A stretch of 64,000 bases of DNA from Volvariella volvacea V23 (GCA_000349905.1 KB722736.1:2926754-2990753), one strand, 5' to 3'. Numbered from the stretch's first letter, positions 1-10,726 are shown. Made by a program: numbers and translations. Notes: generated by a model from the sequence alone, not told the origin.

Positions 1-2183
1 TGACGGGGATATTGGTGAAGCATAAAGGGAGCAGTAGGAGGGAGGAGAGGCATGTCCATCATGTACTGCGGAACAGGGACCATAGATGGGTTACTACCCG
101 TCCAGATTGAATGTGGTGTCATATAGTCTGTGCGGGCGGTGACAGAAGCAAATGAGTTACGTTTACTCCGGTCGCGGTGTCGGACATCTTCCGAGGAGGA
201 TTGAGTGTAGGAAGAGTATATTGAGGTGGGCCTTGAATAACCTAGCGAAACACCACGCACGCTGGCAGGTGTGACAGGAGAATGATCCACCATACTCGAC
301 CTCTGGGAGCTGCCCGGGGAAGAGTCGTAAGGAGAAGCAGAGTTGGGTATGTATATACTGGGTATGGACATTTCCGATCCTTCTTTTCTTGTCTCGTATG
401 CGGGCCTTCTCGAATCGCGTGGCCTGTTACGTTCTGATTCCCACAACGAGGATGTAGAAGCTGAAGATGGTATAGGTGGAGGATTGGGATTGTGGCTATT
501 AGCATTTATAAGTGCAGGTACGCCTCCTGCCCTCTGAGCTTCTCGCCGTAGCCTTGCAGCAACCACTTCCTCCGTGTATTGCCGTTGTCTCCTTTCCTCC
601 TCTCTGCGTTTTCTGTCTTCCAACAATTCTTTCCTTTCCAGGTCTTGCTTTTGCGCTACCTGCAGTTGCTCCTGCCGCTTTTGCTCATGCTCTCCCCTCA
701 ATCTCTCCACCAATTCACGTTTTTCTTGTTCTTGTTTGAGGAATTTGGCCTTTGCTTCACGTCGTTGCTTCATGCGAAGGACGTAGCCGAGGGGAATGAC
801 ATCCTCCTTGTCATCCTCAGCGAATCGTACACCTCGTTTCATCGAGTTGGGTGGATTTGTAGTCGCTGCAGCAGGTTTAGTCGACTCCGTTGGGGGAAAA
901 GGGTGTTCATTTCGCAAGGGAGAAGGGTTGATAGGATGCGGAGTTCCCCGGGGTGACAAGGCTTGAAGGTGTGAGTATACGTCAGTGTGTACGCAGTCGG
1001 TGGACTCACAGAGACTGGGTGCTTTCTCAATCAGATCTGGGGACTGCAGGGGTGAGGATGTGGACGAGGTAAGTGCAGTGAGTTGATCTTGCAACGAGTC
1101 TGAAAGGGCCATTGCTTCTACAGCCTCTGATACTTCAAGGGCCGCAACTGCCAACGCTGGCCCAGATACTTGTTGGTGTACAGCCTGTCCATCGACAACG
1201 ATGATGGAATCGTAACGGTCTTCAAAACATGGCCTTGCGATCCAACGTTGCAAACCAGTGCTATGTAAAGATATGTGTCCTATCTGGGAGGGTGCCATTT
1301 CATCGTGAGAGGGAAAAACTGGCTCAACAAGAGTAGGTGGTGGACGGCCTTCGAGGGGCCGTATTGAACGCATTTCCGATTGCGTCCATGTACCAACCGG
1401 AGATTCCAATCGCCGGAGGAGATGCTTTCTTTGCACATTGATGCGTAATGGTTCTGAATAAGGCAGACCGCGTGGAGGATTGCAGGACCGGGGAAAGCAG
1501 GGTTTGCCATGCCGATGAGTAAATGGCGAGGAATGCAATTGAGGCACGAGGCTGTTTCTAACTATTACCGCGAGGTATTCGGATGCGCTGACTGAATTTG
1601 TAGGTGCAGACCTTCTCGGCTGGGCCGGGGGTGTAGAGGAGTGGATGGTGGAAGAAGGGCGATTGACCGGCTGTGCAGGACTGGCATGGTGAGAGTCTTG
1701 ATTTCGAGCTTTAACTGCGCTCCGAGCAGGAGGGGAATGAAGGATGGGGGCGTTACGATGGTCATTACTCCAGTCCGGGATATTCCATTCGCCCTTCGAA
1801 TCTGGTCCGGAATGACTAGGAAGAGAGGAATCTTTCGTCTGTCGATGCAACAGCGCCTTCCATGGCCGCTTCGCCGGGGTGGAGTGTTGGGGCAGGTCTT
1901 CATCTAGCGTTTGAAGACTACCTGTGGCGGATGCGCCAGAGGACACAGATGACGGGGCAGTTGACGCACTTCCGGAACTAAGTTGTGGCGTTGATGGTGT
2001 GGATGATGTCGTAGAGGAGACACCTGGGGAGAGTGCATCAGAACGTTCGGTTCGCTTAGCCTTCCGTCTTAAGCTCGCAACCAAGGACAGTGATGGAGGT
2101 TGGGATGAGGGAGGCGTTGATGGGGGAGGCTGGGAGTCAGCCCTATCGCGTTTTTTTGCAAAGACAGCAACAAAACGACGCAT
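1..2183 (-). CDS. Hypothetical basidiomycete protein, disordered with coiled coil (partial, C-terminus off left edge)
   Basis: I see one uninterrupted reading frame of 727 codons from an ATG at 2183-2181 to the window edge, with no stop and no intron needed. I do not recognise a named family. The protein starts MRRFVAVFAKKR, then is rich in Ser, Pro and Thr, i.e. probably disordered. Around residues 470-580 lies a Lys/Arg/Glu-rich helical coiled coil, preceded by a short KRGVRFAEDD-VIPLGYVLRMKQRREAKAKFL stretch, which looks like the conserved core. The remainder is again low-complexity, with many Ser-Pro sites and Tyr/Pro-rich patches. There is no signal peptide or membrane segment. It is transcribed away from Rrn7, which ends 347 bp upstream of its ATG on the same strand. 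A cytoplasmic scaffold or cytoskeleton-associated role is possible but is only a guess from composition. Smaller open frames on the opposite strand here are antisense shadows. Confidence 0.7.
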   Translation of the reverse strand, partial: MRRFVAVFAKKRDRADSQPPPSTPPSSQPPSLSLVASLRRKAKRTERSDALSPGVSSTTSSTPSTPQLSSGSASTAPSSVSSGASATGSLQTLDEDLPQHSTPAKRPWKALLHRQTKDSSLPSHSGPDSKGEWNIPDWSNDHRNAPILHSPPARSAVKARNQDSHHASPAQPVNRPSSTIHSSTPPAQPRRSAPTNSVSASEYLAVIVRNSLVPQLHSSPFTHRHGKPCFPRSCNPPRGLPYSEPLRINVQRKHLLRRLESPVGTWTQSEMRSIRPLEGRPPPTLVEPVFPSHDEMAPSQIGHISLHSTGLQRWIARPCFEDRYDSIIVVDGQAVHQQVSGPALAVAALEVSEAVEAMALSDSLQDQLTALTSSTSSPLQSPDLIEKAPSLCESTDCVHTDVYSHLQALSPRGTPHPINPSPLRNEHPFPPTESTKPAAATTNPPNSMKRGVRFAEDDKEDVIPLGYVLRMKQRREAKAKFLKQEQEKRELVERLRGEHEQKRQEQLQVAQKQDLERKELLEDRKRREEERRQRQYTEEVVAARLRREAQRAGGVPALINANSHNPNPPPIPSSASTSSLWESERNRPRDSRRPAYETRKEGSEMSIPSIYIPNSASPYDSSPGSSQRSSMVDHSPVTPASVRGVSLGYSRPTSIYSSYTQSSSEDVRHRDRSKRNSFASVTARTDYMTPHSIWTGSNPSMVPVPQYMMDMPLLPPTAPFMLHQYPR

Positions 2184-2530
2184 GAGTGAGAGGAAAGGGT
2201 GCAAGAGAAGAGGTGGACGATGGGAGTTGATCAAGCAGACATTAGAAATGGCGCTAGAGAAGGAAGTTGTGGCTGATTAGATGGTGGCTGAGGTGAAAGA
2301 GAAAGATATAAACGAACCAAGAAGAGAGGGCGAGGCAGGGGAAATTTGGGACTTGCAAAGGGAAACGGCAGGGTTGGTGAAGGGGAAAGGGACGGGAGGA
2401 GGAGGAAGGGGTAGGCTGTAGCTCGGTCCTCTCAAGTCACCATCCCTTGCGCTGACGAGAAACGTGCGAAACACAGTTGCCTTTCGCGGCCAGTTCATTT
2501 ACAATAACATTACTTTGCATAATTTAATAT
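2184..2530. promoter_or_regulatory. Intergenic region with the likely 5' UTR/promoter of the leftmost gene
   Basis: This 347-bp gap separates the Rrn7 stop from the leftmost gene's ATG, both on the minus strand. On that strand it is strongly pyrimidine-rich (long C/T runs at about 2330-2420), a common feature of fungal promoters and 5' leaders. I see no convincing gene or RNA in it. Confidence 0.4.
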
Positions 2531-4706
2531 TTATTTATTTCCACCCACCTGCCGCTTCTCCATCTGCCACCACGCCATTAGCCTTCGTTCATATGTCTCC
2601 ATCACTCCATTTACATAGCCCACCTCAACTCCAACGTTCCTTCCCGCTCGCTCCAACACAATCCCGTACTCCTCAGGAAATGTCCCCAATATATCTCGTC
2701 CATGGTACATCTGATATCCTGCCCCGGGCGATAATGCGCTTGTCCCTGGCGCTTTTGCTGTAATTTTCTCTGGCTTGTTCTTTGAGCTTGTCCCCCATTC
2801 TGGGACATTGTTCTGTGTCAATGGAAAATAGCGCGAAATCTCGGCGTCGGGTTCTAGCCCGCAGCCCGCATGAGCCTGGTGTCAAATCAGTCGTTGGAAG
2901 CACTAACCAATACCTTCCTGCAGGAGGACCCGCTCACAAAAGTCAAGATATGCGTCGAGCTGATGGCTGTCCAAGTCGCCCACGATCATGCTGATATTCA
3001 GTTAGCACCCTGTACGAACAAGCTTACTGCACAATTTCACCTAGCATTGCGGGAATGGAATGCGTCCTTCTCGTCTTCGTCTTCACGCAGCAGGCTGAGG
3101 AACTCTTCGATCCCGGGAAGTAAATTCACTGGATCGCTTGAATCAGTGGGCAATCTTACAGGCGATTAGCCAATAAGCACGTCAATCGAACGTGGACTTA
3201 GCTTACCTTGCATGCCCATCAAAACCGTACATCATCTTGAGCACGATTAAAACACAGCATTGCAAGCTCAGCTCCGGTGGGATATTGTCGTGTACACGAC
3301 GCTCGGGATCATTTGCTCTTTTCCGTTGTAGCTTCGGTGTGAGGCTATGGTGCAGAGCCATCGGCACTGAAAGAATCCGTGCCAACTCTTTTGCAATACA
3401 ATAGACTATTGCTGCAATCCGTGCAGCTATCAGCCCAAGATATTCGTGGGTTCGTGGCTTTGGCTTACGGGTTCCCCCAGTCGATCGGACACACCGCCAA
3501 AGGATAGGAGCAGCATTAGCTTCCGGCGTCATAACGCCGAAAACTTTAAACATAACCTTGGCCAGGCGCGACGAGTATCGGTGCATCTGAATCACTGTTG
3601 GAGCAAACTAAAGCAGAGCTTGACATCTACGTTCAGGAGCTGGGGGACGGAGGACGTACATGTGGTGACAATGTCATTACACAATACTTGTTGAGATGAG
3701 AGATCATGTTTTCAGGTAATAACCGGAGTGCATCAAGGTATGGAATCCGATATATCTCAATCTCCCTGTTGAACTGTGTTAGCTAGCACCAATGAATGGT
3801 CTCTGCGCATGCTACTTTACGAGGTCGCAATACAGAATAGGAATTCGTAAAATCCAACAAGAAACCACGAGAATAGCCAAAGTGCACGTGGGACTTTCAA
3901 ACCATGATGTTCTGTAGCGTTTCGTTTTAGGATTGGGGGCGTTGGTTACCTCGCCCTCTTCACTGGAAGAGGAATCGATTTCGGAATTCTCTCTGAGCAA
4001 GGCATCAAGCTCCGGGTCACCCTCTGAACCAGACAGGTCGTGTCCATATCCAGAATCATTTGCAAGGCCTACATGCGGGTCAAACGGGGCATCTGATTGA
4101 GGCGTTGGAGGCCGAAATCCAGGGTGTTCGTCTGCTTGGTCATTCATCTGCCGGTGTTGCACATGCAAGAAAGGCTCCGGTGGAGGTGGGTTAGGAAGGC
4201 TTGATAAGTACAAGGCCCATATATCCCTGCACATTGACTGCAAAGTTTAGAACGACTCTGCCAAGGTTGCAGTTTGAAAGGCACCTCAAACTCTGGGGGG
4301 AGGCTCCATAGCATTCTTAATGCTGACACTTGATGGCGTAACAATAACTGTAAGCACTGAAAATAGAGATAATGACTACGAGCCCCATGATACACTACGA
4401 AGGTTAGCAGGTGTCAAGGAACATATGAAATTGGCTTACATCGGAGATTGGACCTCTCATCAGCCCCCTTTCGCTCTTTGTGGCTCTTCAACACTCGTTT
4501 TTTGAGTGCGTGGAACCCAAGGTCTTCGGCCTCTGTAGCTTCGTTCCGGTAGCTCTGTTGACAGGTTGTTGGCATAGATTGCAATAATACAAGACAGAGA
4601 CCAATACCTGGAGGATGTGTCCCTCGTTGCAGGCGATTAGGCCACTGGATGGCTCTTTGTGCCATTGCCTTGACCCACAAGTGGGGCACCTTGGTCTGGG
4701 AGCCAT
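2531..4706 (-). CDS. RRN7: RNA polymerase I transcription initiation factor Rrn7 (TAF1B family)
   Basis: Ten exons: 4706-4608, 4554-4440, 4394-4285, 4237-3821, 3773-3660, 3607-3469, 3405-3207, 3154-3041, 2990-2914, 2853-2531; 568 residues. The N-terminus carries the Rrn7/TAF1B zinc ribbon: CPTCGSRQW, then ACNEGH, followed by a QSYRNE segment and a basic helix ending LKKRVLK. The next block (YHGARSHYLYFQCLQLLLR) and the later NAAPILWR and ELSLQC segments follow the TFIIB-like cyclin-fold part of the family. A Ser/Asp/Glu-rich linker lies around residues 150-240. Known role of the family: core-factor subunit that recruits Pol I to rDNA promoters in the nucleolus. The start was chosen because the zinc ribbon begins right after it. 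The gene is head-to-head with the J-protein gene, with 125 bp between the start codons. Confidence 0.88.
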
Positions 4707-4831
4707 ACAGTGGCCTGCCTGATCAAGTGTTGATATATTATTTATGTCACGTGCGACAACCAGCGCGTCTGACCTGGCATGGCCGTGCCGCAGAACTTCT
4801 GCTACCATTCTACTCCTCCACTTTAGTTGCA
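4707..4831. promoter_or_regulatory. Divergent promoter between RRN7 and the ER J-protein gene
   Basis: Only 125 bp separate the two start codons (4706 minus, 4832 plus), so the promoters must overlap or be shared. I could not identify a specific operator. Confidence 0.5.
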
Positions 4832-6107
4832 ATGAGAGCGCTGCTCTTGTGCTCTATACTGGCTTTTCTAATCGTTCTCGTCTCGGCGTAAGTTCGCACC
4901 TCCTTATAAGGTATGCCAAGCTAATACGTACTTCCATGAAGCTGGGAGAAAGTCTGTATACCTCCATTCGTTTCCCCTTGACACTATTTAAAAAGGCAGT
5001 AGGAAGATTATGAAATATTTGATCTTGTCAGCGCCATAGAGCAATCTGAAGGAAAGGGTACCACATTTTACTCATGGCTTGGTATATCGTCGACCGCTTC
5101 GACAAACGACATAGCGAAGGCATACCGTAAAAAAAGCAGAGAGCTACAGTTGTTATTTTCTTGCAATTATATGAGCATCGGCTAATACTACTAGTAGTCC
5201 AGATAAAAACCCTGGTGTCAAGGGCGTACAAGAACGATTTGCAAGGTTAGGCGTTGTATCGACAATATTACGCAACAAGGAGAGTAGGAAACGGTACGTT
5301 GGATATACCAGAGCGTCGCATATTGAGACATTCACAAAAAACGAAGTTATGATTTCTTTTATAAGAACGGAGTTCCCAGATGGAGGGGTACTGGATACTA
5401 TTACTCTCGTTTCCGTCCTGGTCTAGGGGTGAGCCACCAATTCTAGAAATAAAGCATCTAACTAAGCTTAACAGACCGTCCTGGTATTTCTGACAATTGT
5501 TTCCTCGTCACTTCAACATTACATACGATGGGCTAATTACAAAAGAGATCGTGAAAGGATGCAGGGTATTATTCGGGATGCAAGGTTAGCAGCTTGGGGA
5601 CCGAAATTAACTCCAGTTGAAGGGGAGCGTAAAGTGGGTACTGAAATACATTGCTGACTGAATTGCCTCTCATATCCGTCAAGATCAGACTGGGACTAGG
5701 GGCTCCTCGCTACGATGAAAGTGGAAATGTGGTGCCAGGACGGTGGGTGGAATTTGTTGTAGATGCAATAAATGTGTACCTTGTACGTCAACACCAAGTC
5801 AAGTATTGATGCCTACTAAGGTAATATTGATGCGTTGTAGGTTGATGAATCTTCGGGGGAGCTGGAGATACTTGATTTGGACGGTATTCATAAACCGAGT
5901 TTGATGGATACTTGGGCCATCGTCCTAGCAAAGGCGGTATTAGGAAAGGTAGGACGTTGGAGTGGTCGAAAGCAGTCGGGAGAAACGGAAGAGAACAAGG
6001 TCCACGTTCAGGAGGGGGATGAAGACCAGAAGGTGGAGGAAAAGAAGGCGACGCGGGTGCGAACAGAGATAGCAGGAGGGATGAGACGAAAGACAGTTAG
6101 ACGTTAA
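4832..6107 (+). CDS. ER membrane J-domain protein (ERj5/DNAJC1-like co-chaperone)
   Basis: Eight exons: 4832-4887, 4942-4951, 5003-5148, 5198-5293, 5347-5428, 5475-5633, 5684-5782, 5841-6107; 303 residues. It begins with a hydrophobic signal sequence ([19 protein letters not shown]), then [13 protein letters not shown], then a J domain starting [10 protein letters not shown]. The HPD triad that stimulates Hsp70 ATPase is intact but is assembled across an intron (CA|T CCA GAT at 5148/5198). After the J domain come a G/F-free linker ending [11 protein letters not shown] and a membrane segment ([13 protein letters not shown]), followed by a basic cytosolic tail. Topology and family suggest it stimulates the ER Hsp70 (BiP/Kar2) from the ER membrane. 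Exon 2 is a 10-nt microexon (AWEK junction). It converges on the nucleotidase gene, 70 bp away. Confidence 0.87.
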
Positions 6108-6177
6108 TCTAGTACTGGTCTACGGTATCCAAATGAACTCCATGTCGTACGAGGGCGTTTGTGCAACCGTCGTATCT

Positions 6178-7195
6178 CTAGTCGGTATTTGCTTCTTGTC
6201 CTTTAAAAATCTCTGGCCACACCTCTCTCAGTTCCTCCAAATTGCTGATTTCTTTGATGCCGGTAGAGGCTTCATCCCCGTTACACAATGCCTTCATCTT
6301 TCCCCCTTCCATAATTTCTAAGCCAACCTCATTGAAATGAACACAATTCCCCCAGCCTTGAGCGATAGCCGCTTTCACATTTTTGAGGCTGTCGTCCACG
6401 AAATAGCACTTTGCGGGGTTTGGCACCCCAGCCTGCTCCAATGCCTATTTAGCATTTCAGTCCGCTGCTCCACAGGTATTAATTGAGCACGAACAGCCTG
6501 GTAATATGCTGGTTCTGGCTTGCACGAGAAGTTGGGAATATTGTAATCGCAATAAACGAGTCCATCGACTAGGCCTTGAAGTCCAAGAATGCGGAGGACA
6601 CGCTCCGCATGCTGCACAATAAGCAAGAACATAGTCTTTTGGTATTTGCGCTTACTGGTTTATATGCATTAGTGAGAGCCCATACGCGAGCCCTTGATCG
6701 ATCAATATCCTCGAAGAGTTTGCGGAGCTTAGGGTTGAACGAGATCATGTCTTCAAGTGGAAGGGAGCCATCGCATTTGCAGTCAAAATCGAGAGGGTCT
6801 ATCAAAAGCATAAGCGGTATAGTGCTTGTAAAGAACGATAGGAAACGATGTTTCGTTACCAACATCATGGTGGCGGGCGAGCCCGCGCAGCGCAAGCCCA
6901 TATTGAGTATAATATCTCAGGTGTAAATCAGTAGCCTCATCATGGCTGAGTCCAAGAGCCACAAAGTATGCTGAAGAAACAGCATGCAAGTTCGTTATTC
7001 AGCATATATGCGTTGTTGCACTGCGGCACACCATGTATTCGCTTGCCCATTGCCTCTGATATCTTTGAACTTGCCGAATACAATGTATTGTCGATGTCGA
7101 ACCAGACGATAACGCGGTCATCTTAGCCGAGGTTCAACATGATTCTAGGTAAGATGGCAGGAGCGATTCTGACCTTGGCTGGTTTGGGCAGTCAT
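6178..7195 (-). CDS. HAD-superfamily pyrimidine 5'-nucleotidase (Sdt1/Phm8-like)
   Basis: Six exons: 7195-7174, 7121-7032, 6970-6860, 6798-6656, 6611-6495, 6444-6178; 249 residues. HAD motif I is VWFDIDNTLY (nucleophile Asp and acid/base Asp), motif II is WALTNAY, the motif III lysine is in SCKPEP, and motif IV is YFVDDSLKN, so the catalytic set looks complete. The helical cap lies between motifs I and II. Family knowledge: Sdt1/Phm8 enzymes dephosphorylate UMP/CMP or lysophosphatidate and function in nucleotide salvage. Substrate cannot be told from sequence. Exon 1 encodes only MTAQTSQ plus one base; without it an in-frame stop precedes the HAD core, which decides the start. Head-to-head with the eL6 gene. 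Confidence 0.87.
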
Positions 7196-7388
7196 GGTGG
7201 GAATGTCCAAGAGTGGACCTGTTAAGGCGCTTCCGGTCCGGTCGGAATCAATTGCGTAATCTAATCTTATCAATTTATCACGTGAACGGCAACACCCGGC
7301 TGGTACTGTGTAGCTCCTCAGCCACAGGAGCGTAAGCATCCAGATCTCCAAGTAATATCGGCATCGGCGAAAGGACCTCAAGAACAAG

Positions 7389-7436
7389 GTATGTCGTTGT
7401 GCTACTATGCTGGTTCGTGCTTTGATATTTGGTCAG
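7389..7436 (+). other. Probable 5' UTR intron of the eL6 gene
   Basis: A consensus donor (AAG|GTATGT) at 7389 and an acceptor (TTTGGTCAG) at 7436 bracket 48 nt, ending 4 nt before the eL6 ATG. An intron in or just before the start codon is common in fungal ribosomal-protein genes. No coding change results either way. Confidence 0.55.
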
Positions 7437-7440
7437 ACAT

Positions 7441-8211
7441 ATGGCCAGAAGCAAGGAGCTCGTTCCCGGGATTGGCCGCCTCTCGCGCTCTCAAGTGGCA
7501 GCGCGCCGTGGTCTCTTCAAGGGACCCAAAAAATCTGAAAAGCCTGCTGCTGCAGAGACACCCGAATTTGTGGAGAAGTCTGTCAATGGAGATAAGAATG
7601 GTGGAAAGCGCTTGGTCCCTACCGCAAAAGCACCTCGTTTCTACCCAGCGGACGACGTCAGACAGCCCAAAAAGAGCCGGAAGCACCCCAAGATCGCTAA
7701 GCTTCGTCCTTCAATTATACCCGGCACAGTGTTAATTCTACTTGCTGGTCGTTTCCGGGGAAAGAGGGTCGTTTTCTTGAAGCAACTGGAGAGTGGGTTG
7801 TTGTTGGTGACCGGTCCCTACAAGCTTAACGGCGTTCCACTACGCCGTGTCAATCAAGCATATGTAATTGCTACATCTACGAAGGTTGACCTCTCGGGCT
7901 TCCAGGTTTGTGTTGCTTTTTTGGATGGTTGGAATAATTCCAAATTCAACATGTCATAGGTCGATGCCAAGATCAATGATGCATACTTTGCTAAGCCTGC
8001 AGCGAAAAGTGCACGCTCTGCTGAGGAGGAGTTCTTCGACGGTGATAAGCCAAAGGCAAAGGAGGCCTTCCCAGAATCCAAGGCTGCCGACCAAAAGGCA
8101 GTCGACCAAGCACTCATTGCGTCCATCAAGAAGACAGACAACCTCGCTAAATACCTCCGAGCGACTTGGGGCCTGTCGAAAGGCCAATATCCTCATCAGC
8201 TGGTGTTTTGA
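7441..8211 (+). CDS. RPL6: 60S ribosomal protein eL6
   Basis: Two exons, 7441-7905 and 7960-8211; 238 residues. The protein opens [20 protein letters not shown]. The central block contains the family hallmark [15 protein letters not shown] followed by [24 protein letters not shown] and [18 protein letters not shown], and the C-terminus has DAYF and the KYLRATWGL end. Length and domain order match eukaryotic eL6, a structural protein of the large subunit. The upstream in-frame TTG region is not used; ATG 7441 gives the expected N-terminus. Dense basic codons and a short single intron fit a highly expressed gene. It is followed by the COX18-like gene in the same direction after 231 bp. Confidence 0.93.
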
Positions 8212-8442
8212 TTGGATGTGGTGGGTAGATCGGCGGTGGAGTCTCATACGCTCGTGATATGCCCTGCTGTAAATCAACGGCTCCCTCTTCAAATTTTATA
8301 GGCAGACATATGATATCATGACTCTTCTTTTCTTATTTTTGTACATTGCATTGCGACACAACAAGAGGAATGAGCCAAATCACAAGGGTCAGCGTGTGAA
8401 TACCTTGCAGATCTGCAAGTTGTTGGTTTCCGTATATTGGTC

Positions 8443-9542
8443 ATGCTTGTACCACGCGCTGTAGTTCGGCCTAGTGCTCTCCGGGCACACTCGCTCATCT
8501 ATGCAGGCCGACGTTATCCTGGCCGCAGGACCTTTATGCAGCAGTTCTGCAATGGGTTTCTTGACCTAGCCATAGCCCTGCCGCTCCCCCCCTCGTTACC
8601 ACCATATTCTTCAACAATCATACTGGTTACACTCGTTTCGCGCTTCGCCTTGCTCCCAATCGCAATATGGGTACGATTACTGTCTTTCTGTCTGAGTCTA
8701 CGCATGTTAATTAGCGAATTACAGGGTAAGAACCGTACCAGAAGGATCGAGGAGGTGGTGGTGCCGCAAATTGAACAGTTGAAACCTGTTGTGGCAAAAC
8801 GCGTTTTGGAAGAGATGAAGAAGGCGGGTATCAGAGGTGAGAAGGAAAGCCTCCGGAAAATTCATGCCGAAAAGTGCAGAGAAATAGTACGTGTTTCGAA
8901 AAGCCTCAAATGTTATGCTCAACGCCGAACTGCAGCTCACCAAAACACGAAAAGAGCTGTTCGTTAAACACAAATGTAGACCGCTTTCATCTATCATCAT
9001 CCCTCCCCTATCTCAACTACCATTTTTCGTCATCATGACCGTCGCTTTGGGCAGGATGTCGCTGGATCCCACCCCATTCGATTCGGAGTCATTCCTAACT
9101 TTGTCCACTTTGGCACATCCTGACCCAACGATGACGCTTCCCATCCTCTTGGGTGTTTTGACCATGGCGAACGTAGAGTCGAGTAACTGGGTTATGAATG
9201 CGGCCGAACGGGCACAAGCACGACAACTAGAGGAGCAAAATGCTAAAAGGATGAAGGAGAGCGGCAAGCTGGCAATTCGGCCGCAGAAAATTATCAGGTC
9301 GAGTTTACGGATTCTCTCCGTTGGAAGGATAATCGTGGCAGCTATAACTCCAGGAGTGCGTATTATTCTCCTTTATATGCTACGTCTTCACCTACAGTCG
9401 CTTGCAGAGCATAACCCTGTACTGGGTGACTTCGGCTGCATTTGGATTGTTTCAAACATGGTTTATGGACTGGCTAGACGTGCGGAGGCGTCGACGACTA
9501 AATGTTAGTGCCCCCCACCAGGAAGACAATAGGCGAGGATAG
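8443..9542 (+). CDS. COX18: Mitochondrial inner-membrane insertase COX18 (Oxa1/YidC family)
   Basis: Four exons: 8443-8670, 8725-8886, 8936-9355, 9408-9542; 314 residues. The N-terminus is Arg-rich without acidic residues (MLVPRAVVRPSALRAHSLIYAGRR), as expected for a mitochondrial presequence. Oxa1-family features follow: hydrophobic TM1 (TIILVTLVSRFALLPIAIW), a charged matrix loop (KKAGIRGEKESL), TM2 (PPLSQLPFFVIMTVALGRMS), the PILLGVLTMANVESS segment and the C-terminal pair ending LYWVTSAAFGLFQTWFMDW. The basic RRRRRLN tail faces the matrix. The family inserts cytochrome c oxidase subunit 2 into the inner membrane. The last exon is essential: reading through the final intron gives a divergent tail lacking the WVTSA motif. 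Confidence 0.88.
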
Positions 9543-9867
9543 AGGGTGGCAATTGAACTGGCAATGTAAGTACAACGAACCGTTCGTTTGGGATGAAAAG
9601 ACCGTGGTTAGGACGAACCCCGCATTCGGTGCTTAAATGCAAAAGCGGGTTCCAATGAATCTTTCTTGATCTAATATGACCTCCATTCCTCACGTTTCAA
9701 CCATATCACATCATCTTTGCTAATGTCATACCCCCTAGGTAGTTCTCCAAGAGCTAATAGATTGCATCATCCAGAATAGAACAGTTCTAGTAACTAATAC
9801 AAAGATATATCTTGATGTGAGATGACAGAAAGGAAGAGGAAGAGGATGTCATGAGAGATGGGAGAAA
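9543..9867. other. Intergenic region between convergent COX18 and CENP-A genes
   Basis: 325 bp between two stop codons. A/T-rich patches could serve as polyadenylation signals for both transcripts. I see no gene or RNA. Confidence 0.4.
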
Positions 9868-10560
9868 TTACGTTAGACCACCCCAGTGACCTCGTATACG
9901 GCGCGCCAGGTGTATGTCGCGCGTCATGAGGGTCACCCTTTTGGCATGGATTGCGCAAAGGTTGCTAGATAATGGTTAGCGCATTTGAAAGCAAGAAATA
10001 CTTGACGTACGCGTCTTCAAAAAGATGAACTAAATAAGCCTCTGTGGCCTCTTGTAGAGCGAGTATGGCGGACGTTTGCCATCGAAGACCACTTTCGCCA
10101 TATTGATTCAGTTCTGTAGTCATGTCCATGGCTATTTCTCTAACCTGTGGCGAGACAGTTCAAGAATAATGTTTGCTAGATGTAAAGAGACATACGACAC
10201 GAGAAAATGGAAGCTTTCGAATCAACAGGTCGGTACTTCTCTGATACTTGCGTATCTCGCGCAATGCCACAGTGCCAGGTCGATAGCGTCTTTTCTTCTG
10301 ACCAGGTTGATTACCTGATTCAAGGAATAGAATCCGTAAGTGCAACAACAATGTGGACAGGGATGTGACATACGCCCAGCTGCTGAGGTGGAGGGCTGGT
10401 CATCCTCTCGCTCTCGTTCCCGACGAGGGGGAAGACCTCCAGTGCTCTTACGAGCTGTGGCTGTTTTTTTCTTCTTTGGAGGTGGAGTTGGAGGACTGGA
10501 TTCAGTGTCGGGAGACCGACGCTTCGAGCTGGACGGGACGCTCTGAACAGTCCGGGCCAT
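9868..10560 (-). CDS. CSE4: Centromeric histone H3 variant CENP-A (Cse4)
   Basis: Four exons: 10560-10374, 10314-10196, 10144-10011, 9964-9868; 178 residues. The N-terminal tail (about 65 residues) is Ser/Pro/Lys-rich and diverged, keeping an H3-like ARKSTGG segment. The histone fold follows: [35 protein letters not shown], then [32 protein letters not shown] and the ARRIRG end. Three features mark it as CENP-A rather than canonical H3: the diverged tail, a Trp in LRWQ, and an enlarged loop 1 ([14 protein letters not shown]), eight residues longer than H3 by direct comparison. The family replaces H3 in centromeric nucleosomes and directs kinetochore assembly. It is divergent with the Gfd2-like gene (166 bp). 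Confidence 0.92.
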
Positions 10561-10726
10561 GAAGGCGGGAGGAGTGAGGGAAGATCAACACTGACAGGAT
10601 TGCCGTGTATGGTATTGACGCGTCGCGTTCCATTACGGTGACTGAGGGTCACAAGCCGTATTTGGTGCTGTTTGGGCCAAGTACTTTAAGATCGCGCAGC
10701 CATCCTGCGGTCGCATCGTTGGCATA
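10561..10726. promoter_or_regulatory. Divergent promoter between CENP-A and the Gfd2-like gene
   Basis: 166 bp between the start codons at 10560 (minus) and 10727 (plus). No other gene fits; a shared promoter is inferred from spacing only. Confidence 0.45.
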
